Shown one piece after another: positions 33,711 to 40,674 of a stretch of 40,911 nucleotides of DNA. A program made the position numbers and the translations under genes. Position 1 is the stretch's first letter; the number at the start of each line of letters is the position of its first letter. Source of the DNA: JAUIBE01 sp035267185 (GTDB lineage Bacteria; Pseudomonadota; Gammaproteobacteria; Xanthomonadales; SZUA-36); assembly GCA_035267185.1 (NCBI GenBank), contig DATFLY010000128.1:1-40911 (forward strand). The letters run 5' to 3'. Under the pieces are notes generated by a model. That model ran no database searches. It worked only from the letters and a program-made list of their open reading frames with translations, and had not been told where the DNA came from.

Positions 33711-33736
33711 AAAAATGGCCGGTCAATAGCCGGCCA
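33711..33736 (-). terminator. Intrinsic terminator/attenuator in the rpsO leader
   Basis: On the minus strand TGGCCGG-CTATTGA-CCGGCCA is followed by TTTTT: a perfect seven-base-pair GC-rich stem. It lies 55 nt upstream of the rpsO start and downstream of the predicted rpsO promoter, so it would end most transcripts before the gene unless it is controlled. Alternatively it ends the truB transcript. Confidence 0.8.
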
Positions 33737-33750
33737 AAGTCGAAATCAGG

Positions 33751-33787
33751 TCTTTACAAAAACTTCGAAGCCCCAAGGGTGTAAAGA
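33751..33787 (-). promoter_or_regulatory. 5' stem of the rpsO leader RNA
   Basis: TGTAAAGA (33780-33787) and TCTTTACA (33751-33758) form an eight-base-pair stem with a 21-nt loop, located at the predicted 5' end of the transcript and just ahead of the terminator hairpin. The arrangement resembles a ribosomal-protein leader in which ligand binding to the first structure decides whether the terminator forms. Confidence 0.5.
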
Positions 33788-33794
33788 GCCAGAT

Positions 33795-33823
33795 AGTATA
33801 CGTCTAAAATGCCTTTGTCACAA
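33795..33823 (-). promoter_or_regulatory. Predicted sigma-70 promoter of rpsO-pnp
   Basis: Minus-strand TTGTGA (33823-33818) and TATACT (33800-33795) with 17-bp spacing; the start is predicted near 33788, giving a leader of about 130 nt before rpsO. Confidence 0.6.
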
Positions 33824-33850
33824 GCATTCGGAACATTACAATTTACTCTG

Positions 33851-34031
33851 AAGTAAGCAATCAATCTGCCTCTGGCGGACGGCCCTGTCGGGCTTCCTTC
33901 TTTCCTGGTAGATCGGTGGACACGCGCAAATAGTACATCCCTACACTGGTTGCGCTAATTGGGCTTCCATGCCCAACTGTCCATTCACTCCTTCGTCAAT
34001 CGGCGTCCTTAAAGAGTCCGATTGCTTACTT
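33851..34031 (-). mobile_element. 181-bp MITE-like element with 12-bp terminal inverted repeats, GGA-rich on the minus strand
   Basis: AAGTAAGCAATC (33851-33862) and GATTGCTTACTT (34020-34031) are perfect terminal inverted repeats; flanking CTCTG/CAGAG may extend them. There is no target-site duplication and no transposase. The minus strand has eight GGA and the plus strand two. A hairpin TTGGGC-ATGGAA-GCCCAA (33976-33959, minus) presents a C-ANGGAN-G hexaloop, and AGTGTA-GGGA-TGTACT can form with two wobble pairs. It could be a MITE, a CsrA-binding RNA gene, or both. Confidence 0.55.
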
Positions 34032-34112
34032 GCTTCCAGAGCAGCTTTTACCTGAGCTGTACCACTGTTCAGTCTTTTCGGAATATGCCGAGGGGTGAAC
34101 CAGCGACTGAAC

Positions 34113-34134
34113 GGCCGCGCAAGGATGCGCGGCC
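34113..34134 (+). other. GGA-loop hairpin with 8-bp stem
   Basis: GGCCGCGC-AAGGAT-GCGCGGCC: a perfect eight-base-pair stem with an ANGGAN hexaloop, matching the core CANGGANG of CsrA/RsmA sites. The GGA is on the plus strand, opposite to the surrounding genes. Confidence 0.6.
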
Positions 34135-34137
34135 AGG

Positions 34138-34165
34138 CCTGCCAGTACAGGAATGTACTGTCAGG
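34138..34165 (+). other. GGA-loop hairpin adjacent to the previous one
   Basis: CCTG-c-CAGTAC-AGGAAT-GTACTG-t-CAGG: ten base pairs with one mismatch, the GGA lying in the loop but shifted by one position relative to the ANGGAN consensus. It is separated from the first hairpin by three bases, so the two would stack as a tandem pair. Confidence 0.55.
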
Positions 34166-34260
34166 TCGAGTTCACAAAACTGAAAGAACCGAGGGTAGCC
34201 TGCAGGGCCATCTGACAAAGACTGGACAGAATTACAGCCCAGGTTGTTTAAATGCAGGTA

Positions 34261-35166
34261 TCAGTCCAGAAGGAAAAGTCGTTTCGGGTGAGCCTGGCCG
34301 TCCGGGCGCGATTCTGCCAGGCCAAGCATTTTCCCTTCCTGGTCATAAACACGAACGAGCTCCGTTTCTTTTGAATCCACAATCACCGGGTTTCCATTGA
34401 CGAACCTCGCCACCTGGCCAGGTGTGATTTCAATTTTCGGCCAACCCTGAAGCCCCGCATCCACCGGAAGCAACAGATCTTCTAATCGGTTGTCTTCACG
34501 GGCGGTGCCAAGGTCGTCCATTGTCACCATGGCCTCGGGATTGAAGGGCAATACAAAAAGTCGGCGAAGTGATACAAGATGCGCGCAGCTTCCAAGCAAC
34601 TTTGCCAGATCCTCAGCAAGCGTCCTGACATATGTACCCTTGGAACAAACCACCCTGAATGTCAGCAATGGTGGCTCCCATGACTCCAGGGTGAGTTCAT
34701 GGATCGTGATACGCCGGGCTTTGCGCTCAACTTCCCGACCCTCGCGAGCGAGTTTGTAAAGCGGTTGACCCTCGTGTTTCAGCGCCGAATACATGGGTGG
34801 AACCTGGTCGATTTCACCGGTTAGCCCTGAAAGAACTTCCTGGATTTCGCTGGACGAGACGGAAGGGACTTCCATCTCCTGGATCACCTCACCCTCAACG
34901 TCGCCTGTCGAGGTTGCGACCCCAAGTTTTGCAGTTGCCAGGTACGACTTGTCAGAATCCAGCATGAAGCCGGCGGTTTTGGTTGCTTCGCCGAAACAGA
35001 TTGGAAGCATGCCGGTTGCAAAGGGATCAAGACTTCCGGTGTGCCCGGCCTTGTTGGCGTGGAACAGTCGCTTTACATCCCCAAGCGCATGGTTGGATGA
35101 ACGCCCTGCCGGTTTATCCAGCAGAACGATTCCGTGAATGTTGTTTCCCCTTCCGGAACGGCTCAT
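34261..35166 (-). CDS. truB: tRNA pseudouridine-55 synthase
   Basis: 301 residues. The opening sequence is diagnostic: DKPAGRSSNHALGDVKRLFH and GHTGSLDPFATGMLPICFGE, with the catalytic aspartate in SLDP. CSKGTYVRTLAEDLAKLLGS is the second conserved motif, and a C-terminal PUA-like segment (TPGQVARFVNGNPVIVDSKE) follows. It makes pseudouridine 55 in the T loop of tRNAs. Its ATG overlaps the rbfA stop by one base (TGATG), so the pair is coupled. Confidence 0.97.
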   Translation of the reverse strand: MSRSGRGNNIHGIVLLDKPAGRSSNHALGDVKRLFHANKAGHTGSLDPFATGMLPICFGEATKTAGFMLDSDKSYLATAKLGVATSTGDVEGEVIQEMEVPSVSSSEIQEVLSGLTGEIDQVPPMYSALKHEGQPLYKLAREGREVERKARRITIHELTLESWEPPLLTFRVVCSKGTYVRTLAEDLAKLLGSCAHLVSLRRLFVLPFNPEAMVTMDDLGTAREDNRLEDLLLPVDAGLQGWPKIEITPGQVARFVNGNPVIVDSKETELVRVYDQEGKMLGLAESRPDGQAHPKRLFLLD

Positions 35167-35546
35167 CAGTTTTTGTCGCCGTTGTCCCCGGAATTTCCAT
35201 CCGACCCCACCGCGTTGGCGATCAGCTCATCCATTCGTGTTCCGGTTTCCACCGAATCGTCATGAAAGAAATGCAATTCAGGGATAGAGCGCATTCGCAA
35301 TTCCTGCCCCAATCTGCGCCGCAGATAGCCTGCCGCATGCTTGAGTGCCTTGATGCTTTCTTTCGCCTTGTCTTCTTCGAACACAGTGACGTAGACCCGG
35401 GCATGTGCCAGGTCCCGTGTCACTTCTACATCTGAAATGCTCACAAAGCCAACACGAGGATCCTTGACTTCGCGCTGCACGAGCGTGGCCAGCTCGCGTC
35501 TGAGCTGGCCGCTGACCCTTTCTGATCTTTTGAATTCGCGTGGCAT
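35166..35546 (-). CDS. rbfA: Ribosome-binding factor A
   Basis: 126 residues with the RbfA KH-like fold: REFKRSERVSGQLRRELATL, DPRVGFVSISDVEVTRDLAH and LRRRLGQELRMRSIPELHFF. It acts in late maturation of the 30S subunit and cold adaptation. The C-terminus carries a short acidic/asparagine tail (NSGDNGDKN). It is 25 bp downstream of infB and directly coupled to truB. Confidence 0.97.
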   Translation of the reverse strand: MPREFKRSERVSGQLRRELATLVQREVKDPRVGFVSISDVEVTRDLAHARVYVTVFEEDKAKESIKALKHAAGYLRRRLGQELRMRSIPELHFFHDDSVETGTRMDELIANAVGSDGNSGDNGDKN

Positions 35547-35571
35547 GTTTCAGGCTATCACTCTTGTCTGG

Positions 35572-38109
35572 TTACAGGGTCTTTGCGACCTCAAACCTTT
35601 CGAAACATTCAATCTGGTCACCTTCCTTGACATCGTTGTATTGCTTCACGCCAATGCCACACTCTGTACCAGCCTGGACTTCCTTGGCTTCATCCTTGAA
35701 TCGACGCAGCGACTCCAGCTCACCTTCAAAGATCACCACGTTATCACGCAGCACCCTGATCGGATTGTCACGCTTGACCGAACCTTCTATCACCAGGCAG
35801 CCGGCAATGGCTCCCAGCTTGGATGAGCGGAAGACATCCTTGACCTCGGCGAGCCCGATGATCTTTTCCTTGATTTCGGTGCCCAGCATGCCGGAAATTG
35901 CTTTCTTGACCTCGTCAATCGCATCGTAAATGACGCTGTAATAGTGCAGATCAAGTTCGTTTTCCTGGATGATGCGGCGTGCCGTGGCATCTGCCCGGAC
36001 GTTAAATCCGATGATGATGGCATCCGAAGTGGTGGCAAGTTGGGCATCAGATTCGGTGATGGCACCAACACCTGAGCCAACCACATTGACCGCGACTTCT
36101 TCATTGCTGAGGTTGGTCAGCGCATCTCGCAATGCTTCAACACTGCCCTGCACATCGGCACGAACGATGAGATTGACGCTGGTTTGTTCTTCCTGGCCCA
36201 TGTTTTCGAACAGGTTTTGCAGCTTCGCTGCGTGGCGTTTGGCCAGTCGACCCTCGCGTTCACGTTCCGTTCTTTGCTGCGCAGCGTTCCTGGCTTTGCG
36301 CTCATTGGCCACGGTCATCATTTCATCACCGGCCTCGGGAACGCCCGAAAGTCCGAGCACAACAACCGGCATCGACGGACCGGCAGAATCGATCTGCTTG
36401 CCGTTTTCATCAAACATATTTCGCACACGGCCAAACTCGCTACCCGCAAGCACCATATCGCCTTTGTTAAGTGTGCCTTCCTGGACCAGCAGCGTGGCGA
36501 CCGGGCCACGTCCCTTGTCGAGGGTTGACTCGACCACCAGGCCTCGAGCCTGCTTGTCGGAAACCGCGCTTAACTCGAGTACTTCAGCCTGCAGCAGGAT
36601 GGCATCCAGTAATTCCGGAATTCCGTCACCCGTCTTGGCAGAAACATTGACGAAAATATCTTCACCGCCCCAGTCTTCAGGGATCACTTCTTCCTTGCTG
36701 AGCTCATTCTTGACCCGGTCAATATCTGCTTCGGGTTTATCTGTCTTGTTGACGGCAACAATAATCGGTACATCCGCTGCACGGGAATGCTGGATGGCTT
36801 CCTTGGTCTGTGGCATAACGCCGTCATCTGCGGCCACAACCAGGATCACGATATCCGTTGCCTTGGCGCCACGAGCCCTCATCGCCGTGAATGCGGCGTG
36901 ACCCGGGGTATCGAGGAACGTGACAATTCCACGCGGTGTGGTTACATGGTATGCGCCAATGTGCTGCGTGATACCACCCGCCTCACCATCAGCAACTTCT
37001 GCCTTGCGAATAAAATCGAGCAATGAAGTTTTGCCATGATCAACGTGGCCCATCACTGTGACGACAGGTGGCCGTGGCTTAGCATCACCGACTGATTCGT
37101 CTTCCGGGGCAATCAGTTCCTGCTCGACATCCTTGTGAGTTGCGGCCTTCGCAGTATGGCCCATTTCCTCGACCACCAGGATGGCCGTTTCCTGGTCCAG
37201 GCTCTGGTTGATGGTGGCCATAATGCCCATCTGCATCATCGCTTTGAGGACCTCTCCAGCCTTAACGGCCATCAACTTGGCGAGATCGGCGACAGAAATC
37301 GTTTCCGGCACTTCCACTTCGCGCAAGACCGGCGCAGTAGGCTTGGAAAAGCCATGTTCGGTTGGTCGTGAAGAACCACTGCGGATGCGCTTTCCAGGTC
37401 TGCGGCGACGCGCTGCTGCTCCGCCGGCGACGTGAAGCTCCTTGCGGCCGTAACGAGTGGCTGGCTTCTTGGCTTTTTCCTTTTCACGCTTGCGCTGCTC
37501 TTCTGCCAATTTGCGGGCACGTTCTTCCTCGCGCTTGCGCTCTTTTTCTTCAGCGTCGCGTCGTTCTGCTTCCTCGCGGGCTTTCTCTTCAGCCTCGCGG
37601 CGTGATTTTTCTTCTTCTACTTTGCGATTCTGAGCTTCAGCCACTTCACGTGCCTTGGCCTCTTCTTCCTCGCGAGCGCGATCCTGAACTTCCTGGCGGG
37701 CTTTTTCTTCTGCTTCTCGCCTGGCTCTTGATTCTTCAAGGGCCTTTCGGGCTTCCTCGCGATCTGCCTCGTCGCCAATCTGTTCCTGAACGACTTCACG
37801 CTTGACGTAAGTGCGACGCTTGCGAACCTCTACGTTAACCGTGCGGGTTGAAGCACGAGGACCGCTGCCGGAAACCCGTAACTCGCTTAAGGATTTACGC
37901 CTGAGAGTGACCTTGGACGGTGCAGTGGAGTCACTTTCGTCCTTACCATGACTGGCGCGCAGATGGGCCAACAACTTCTTTTTGTCGTCGTTGGAAACTG
38001 CATCATCACTCCCGGCCGCCTCGATGCCAGCTTCATTGAGCTGTGCCAGCAACTTGCTGACATTCACTCCGAGTACATCGGCCAATTGTGAAACGGTAAC
38101 TTTGGACAT
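35572..38109 (-). CDS. infB: Translation initiation factor IF-2
   Basis: 845 residues, typical of gammaproteobacterial IF2. The N-terminal domain (MSKVTVSQLADVLGVNVSKL LAQL) is followed by a highly charged helical stretch of Arg/Glu/Ala repeats (about residues 110-220). GTPase motifs: G1 GHVDHGKTSLLD near residue 353, G2 GGITQHIGAYHV near 378, G3 DTPGHAAF near 403, G4 NKTDKPEAD near 457 and G5 SAKTGDG near 493. C-terminal domains II-IV complete it. It positions initiator tRNA on the 30S subunit and drives subunit joining. An internal start giving a shorter isoform is known in E. coli; I cannot confirm one here. Confidence 0.97.
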   Translation of the reverse strand: MSKVTVSQLADVLGVNVSKLLAQLNEAGIEAAGSDDAVSNDDKKKLLAHLRASHGKDESDSTAPSKVTLRRKSLSELRVSGSGPRASTRTVNVEVRKRRTYVKREVVQEQIGDEADREEARKALEESRARREAEEKARQEVQDRAREEEEAKAREVAEAQNRKVEEEKSRREAEEKAREEAERRDAEEKERKREEERARKLAEEQRKREKEKAKKPATRYGRKELHVAGGAAARRRRPGKRIRSGSSRPTEHGFSKPTAPVLREVEVPETISVADLAKLMAVKAGEVLKAMMQMGIMATINQSLDQETAILVVEEMGHTAKAATHKDVEQELIAPEDESVGDAKPRPPVVTVMGHVDHGKTSLLDFIRKAEVADGEAGGITQHIGAYHVTTPRGIVTFLDTPGHAAFTAMRARGAKATDIVILVVAADDGVMPQTKEAIQHSRAADVPIIVAVNKTDKPEADIDRVKNELSKEEVIPEDWGGEDIFVNVSAKTGDGIPELLDAILLQAEVLELSAVSDKQARGLVVESTLDKGRGPVATLLVQEGTLNKGDMVLAGSEFGRVRNMFDENGKQIDSAGPSMPVVVLGLSGVPEAGDEMMTVANERKARNAAQQRTEREREGRLAKRHAAKLQNLFENMGQEEQTSVNLIVRADVQGSVEALRDALTNLSNEEVAVNVVGSGVGAITESDAQLATTSDAIIIGFNVRADATARRIIQENELDLHYYSVIYDAIDEVKKAISGMLGTEIKEKIIGLAEVKDVFRSSKLGAIAGCLVIEGSVKRDNPIRVLRDNVVIFEGELESLRRFKDEAKEVQAGTECGIGVKQYNDVKEGDQIECFERFEVAKTL

Positions 38110-38194
38110 TCTCTGCTCCTGTTTGCCTTACGCAATCACTGCGAAGACGGTCTTTCGCGTCGGACCCGATTCTCCGGACCCACATTCGGGCCTG

Positions 38195-39697
38195 TCAGTC
38201 GGCCACTTCTTCCTCTGCAAACCATGGCGCTCGAGCGGCCATGATCAATGCAGCCGCTTCTTCCTCATCCATGGGATCCACTTCCTGCAGCTCATCAATC
38301 GACAATTCAGCGAGATCTTCCTGGGTGCGTACGCCTTTTTCAGCCAGCTGGAAAGCAAGCTTTTCGTTCATGCCATCAAGCGCAAGCAAATCTTCAGCCG
38401 GACGATTTTCATCCAGCACTTCTTCCTTGGCGATCAACTGTGTCAGCAGCGCATCCCTGGCTCGCCTTCGAATCTCGGTGACAATGTCTTCATCAAACTC
38501 TTCGATTTCGACCAGCTCTGACTCGGGCACGTAGGCTACTTCTTCAATATTGCTGAATCCTTCCTGCACCAGGATGTTGGCCACATCTTCGCCAACATCC
38601 AGACGCTCCATAAAGCGCTGCAAAATTGACTTGGCCTCGTCCTCGCCTTTCTGTTCGGCCTCTTCAATGGTCAGAACATTGAGTTCCCAGCCTGTCAGCT
38701 CACTTGCCAGACGAACGTTCTGTCCGCCGCGACCAATGGCCTGGGAAAGGTTGGACTCTTCCACCGCGATATCCATCGCCTGGTTTTCCTCGTCGACCAC
38801 GATCGAAGCGACTTCAGCGGGCGCCATGGCATTGATGACAAACTGCGCCGGATTCTCGTCAAACAAAATTATGTCGATTCTCTCACCGGCCAGTTCATTT
38901 GAAACTGCCTGGACGCGTGAGCCGCGCATACCCACACACGCACCGATCGGGTCAGTACGACGGTCGTTTGAACGAACCGCAATCTTGGCGCGCCGCCCCG
39001 GATCACGGGCACCACCCATGATCTGAATCAGGTTCTGGCCGATTTCCGGCACCTCCAGTTCAAACAGAGCAACCAGGAATTCGACAATCGTGCGACTGGC
39101 GAACAATTGCGGGCCACGCATTTCCTGGCGTACCTCGAAGAGGTATGCCCTCAATCTGTCACCAGGACGCACAGTTTCGCCGTGAATCATGTGGCGCTGA
39201 GAGATGAATGCCTCGGCATTGCCCCCAAGGTCGATGTAAACATTCCCGCGTTCGATTCGCTTGACGATACCGGTTATCAGTTCGCCGGCGCGGTCTTTGT
39301 ATGCTTCTACGACCTGCTCACGTTCGGCTTCACGAACACGCTGAACAATCACCTGCTTTGCGGTCTGGGCTGCGATGCGACCAAACTCGGCATTTTCCAT
39401 TGGCTCTTCGATGAATTCACCAACGGCAATCTCGGGATTTTCCTTCTGCGCCTCGCTCACGGCGATCTGGGCATCCGGAAATTCCATTTCCTCGTCATCC
39501 TCGACCACTTCCCAGCGTCGGAAAGTGTCGTATTCTCCGGTTGAACGGTCAATATCAACCCTGACATCCCGTTCATCTTCACAAAGCTTGCGCGCGGCCG
39601 AGGCCAGCGCTGCTTCGAGTGCTCCGAAAATCACATCCTTTCCAACACCTTTCTCGTTGGATACTGCGTCAACAACCAGCAGGATTTCTTTGCTCAT
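38195..39697 (-). CDS. nusA: Transcription termination/antitermination factor NusA
   Basis: 500 residues. The N-terminal RNA-polymerase-binding domain begins MSKEILLVVDAVSNEKGVGK; an S1 domain follows (ITGIVKRIERGNVYIDLGGN), then KH1/KH2 (DPIGACVGMRGSRVQAVSNE, SQAIGRGGQNVRLASELTGW) and two acidic helix-hairpin-helix repeats near the C-terminus (ANILVQEGFSNIEEVAYVPE and LLALDGMNEKLAFQLAEKGV), as in enterobacterial NusA. It controls pausing, termination and antitermination. It is 29 bp downstream of rimP and 85 bp upstream of infB. Confidence 0.97.
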   Translation of the reverse strand: MSKEILLVVDAVSNEKGVGKDVIFGALEAALASAARKLCEDERDVRVDIDRSTGEYDTFRRWEVVEDDEEMEFPDAQIAVSEAQKENPEIAVGEFIEEPMENAEFGRIAAQTAKQVIVQRVREAEREQVVEAYKDRAGELITGIVKRIERGNVYIDLGGNAEAFISQRHMIHGETVRPGDRLRAYLFEVRQEMRGPQLFASRTIVEFLVALFELEVPEIGQNLIQIMGGARDPGRRAKIAVRSNDRRTDPIGACVGMRGSRVQAVSNELAGERIDIILFDENPAQFVINAMAPAEVASIVVDEENQAMDIAVEESNLSQAIGRGGQNVRLASELTGWELNVLTIEEAEQKGEDEAKSILQRFMERLDVGEDVANILVQEGFSNIEEVAYVPESELVEIEEFDEDIVTEIRRRARDALLTQLIAKEEVLDENRPAEDLLALDGMNEKLAFQLAEKGVRTQEDLAELSIDELQEVDPMDEEEAAALIMAARAPWFAEEEVAD

Positions 39698-39726
39698 GTT
39701 CTGTTTACTCTCTTGGTATCGTGCAG

Positions 39727-40194
39727 TCAGCCTTCAAACAGACTGTCGTAATCAGGTACGAGGCGAGCCTTGGCAATATTCCCAAACTCCAGGGAGACCT
39801 CGATTCCGTCCTGTTCAATTCGCACCGTCCCTTCCCCGGTGCCAAGAATTCGTCCTTTAAACTTGCGTCGTCCTTCAACCGGCGCGAATGCCGTCAGCTT
39901 GACCTGCTCACCACTGAACTGGTCAAAGTGCTCCAGTGTGAATAACGGCCGGGCAAGCCCAGGTGAGGACACTTCCAGGTTGTAGTGCCCGGATATGGGA
40001 TCTTCTACATCAAGGAGCGCAGCAACTTCCCGGCTCACGGTTTCGCAATCTTCAACGGCTATCCCCTCTTCCTTGTCGATATAAATGACAAGCGTTGAAT
40101 TCTTGGGATTGCCGCTGTATTCAAGACCCACGAACTCATACCCCAGTTCTTCAACCAGGGGCTGTAGCATCGAATTGAGACGCTTCGAGCTCAT
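39727..40194 (-). CDS. rimP: Ribosome maturation factor RimP
   Basis: 155 residues from the ATG at 40194, chosen because MSSKRLNSMLQPLVEELGYE aligns with the E. coli N-terminus; a GTG at 40218 is an alternative with a poor ribosome site. GYEFVGLEYSGNPKNSTLVI, EGIAVEDCETVSREVAALLD and LEVSSPGLARPLFTLEHFDQ are RimP hallmarks. It assists 30S assembly and heads the rimP-nusA-infB operon. The leader contains a terminator-like hairpin 53 nt upstream of the start codon (separate entry). Confidence 0.95.
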   Translation of the reverse strand: MSSKRLNSMLQPLVEELGYEFVGLEYSGNPKNSTLVIYIDKEEGIAVEDCETVSREVAALLDVEDPISGHYNLEVSSPGLARPLFTLEHFDQFSGEQVKLTAFAPVEGRRKFKGRILGTGEGTVRIEQDGIEVSLEFGNIAKARLVPDYDSLFEG

Positions 40195-40246
40195 GCTGTT
40201 TTGCTTACTCCCGTTCACCCTTACCCAGGGTATAAAAATGGGGCAT

Positions 40247-40267
40247 AAAAAAGGGGCATAACGCCCC
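40247..40267 (-). terminator. Terminator-like hairpin in the rimP leader
   Basis: On the minus strand GGGGC-GTTAT-GCCCC is followed by TTTTTT. It lies 53 nt before the rimP ATG, so it is either the terminator of an upstream small transcript or a transcription attenuator like the rimP leader described in enterobacteria. Confidence 0.8.
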
Positions 40268-40376
40268 GCAATTCAGGTTCGAAAAAGACCAGGTCCTCTC
40301 CGTCCCTTACCACCTCACACGTTTTACCGTGAGAGGCCATTGCGAGATCATTTAACCATTACACTTCCCTATAAAA

Positions 40377-40403
40377 TCAAAAGCCCCTTTCGAGGGGCCT
40401 TTT
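40377..40403 (-). terminator. Strong bidirectional terminator hairpin
   Basis: AAAAGGCCCC-TCGAAA-GGGGCTTTT (minus strand) forms a near-perfect stem with A/T tails on both sides, so it can work in either direction. It isolates the rimP leader from anything further upstream. Confidence 0.85.
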
Positions 40404-40674
40404 CAAATAAAACCTCGTAGTGAAAGGAATTCAAACTTTCCAGTTCTAACTGAACCAGATCCTATTCCATTCACGTAGCCGGCAATTCTATCATTACAGC
40501 GGCCGTGTTTAAACACCTGTAATACAGATGAGCCATACGGGTCTCAGATTTTTTCATCCAACCAGTCCGAAAACAGCGAGCTGATATTACCTTTATCCCG
40601 GCAACCCCCACTGCGATGCTCTTATTCCGGAGCTATATACTCAATTGTTGAAGCGCAACACAGGCAGGGCAGAG

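Larger units (their letters stand above)
33656..34260. other. truB-rpsO intergenic region
   Basis: 605 bp without a credible gene. From the rpsO side it contains the structured leader and promoter of rpsO (33656-33823), a 181-bp element with terminal inverted repeats (33851-34031), and two strong GGA-loop hairpins on the plus strand (34113-34165). This spacer is much longer than in E. coli and is the densest non-coding region of the window. Confidence 0.75.
40195..40674. other. Divergent intergenic region between rimP and the nitroreductase gene
   Basis: About 480 bp. It contains two intrinsic terminators on the minus strand and, between them, a short segment with a CCTC-t-CACG...CGTG-t-GAGG hairpin (minus strand). 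In E. coli this interval carries tRNA genes; I looked on both strands and found no foldable tRNA. A TATACT at 40636-40641 is a possible -10 for the nitroreductase gene. Confidence 0.55.

Noticed and set aside
35969..36901. 310-codon plus-strand open frame opposite infB
   Set aside because: Shadow frame of the IF2 GTPase domain; serine/threonine-rich translation typical of antisense reading.
40268..40376. tRNA gene in the rimP upstream region, as in E. coli
   Set aside because: A D-loop-like word (GTGTAATGGTTAA, minus strand) is visible, but no acceptor stem, anticodon arm and T arm could be folded together.
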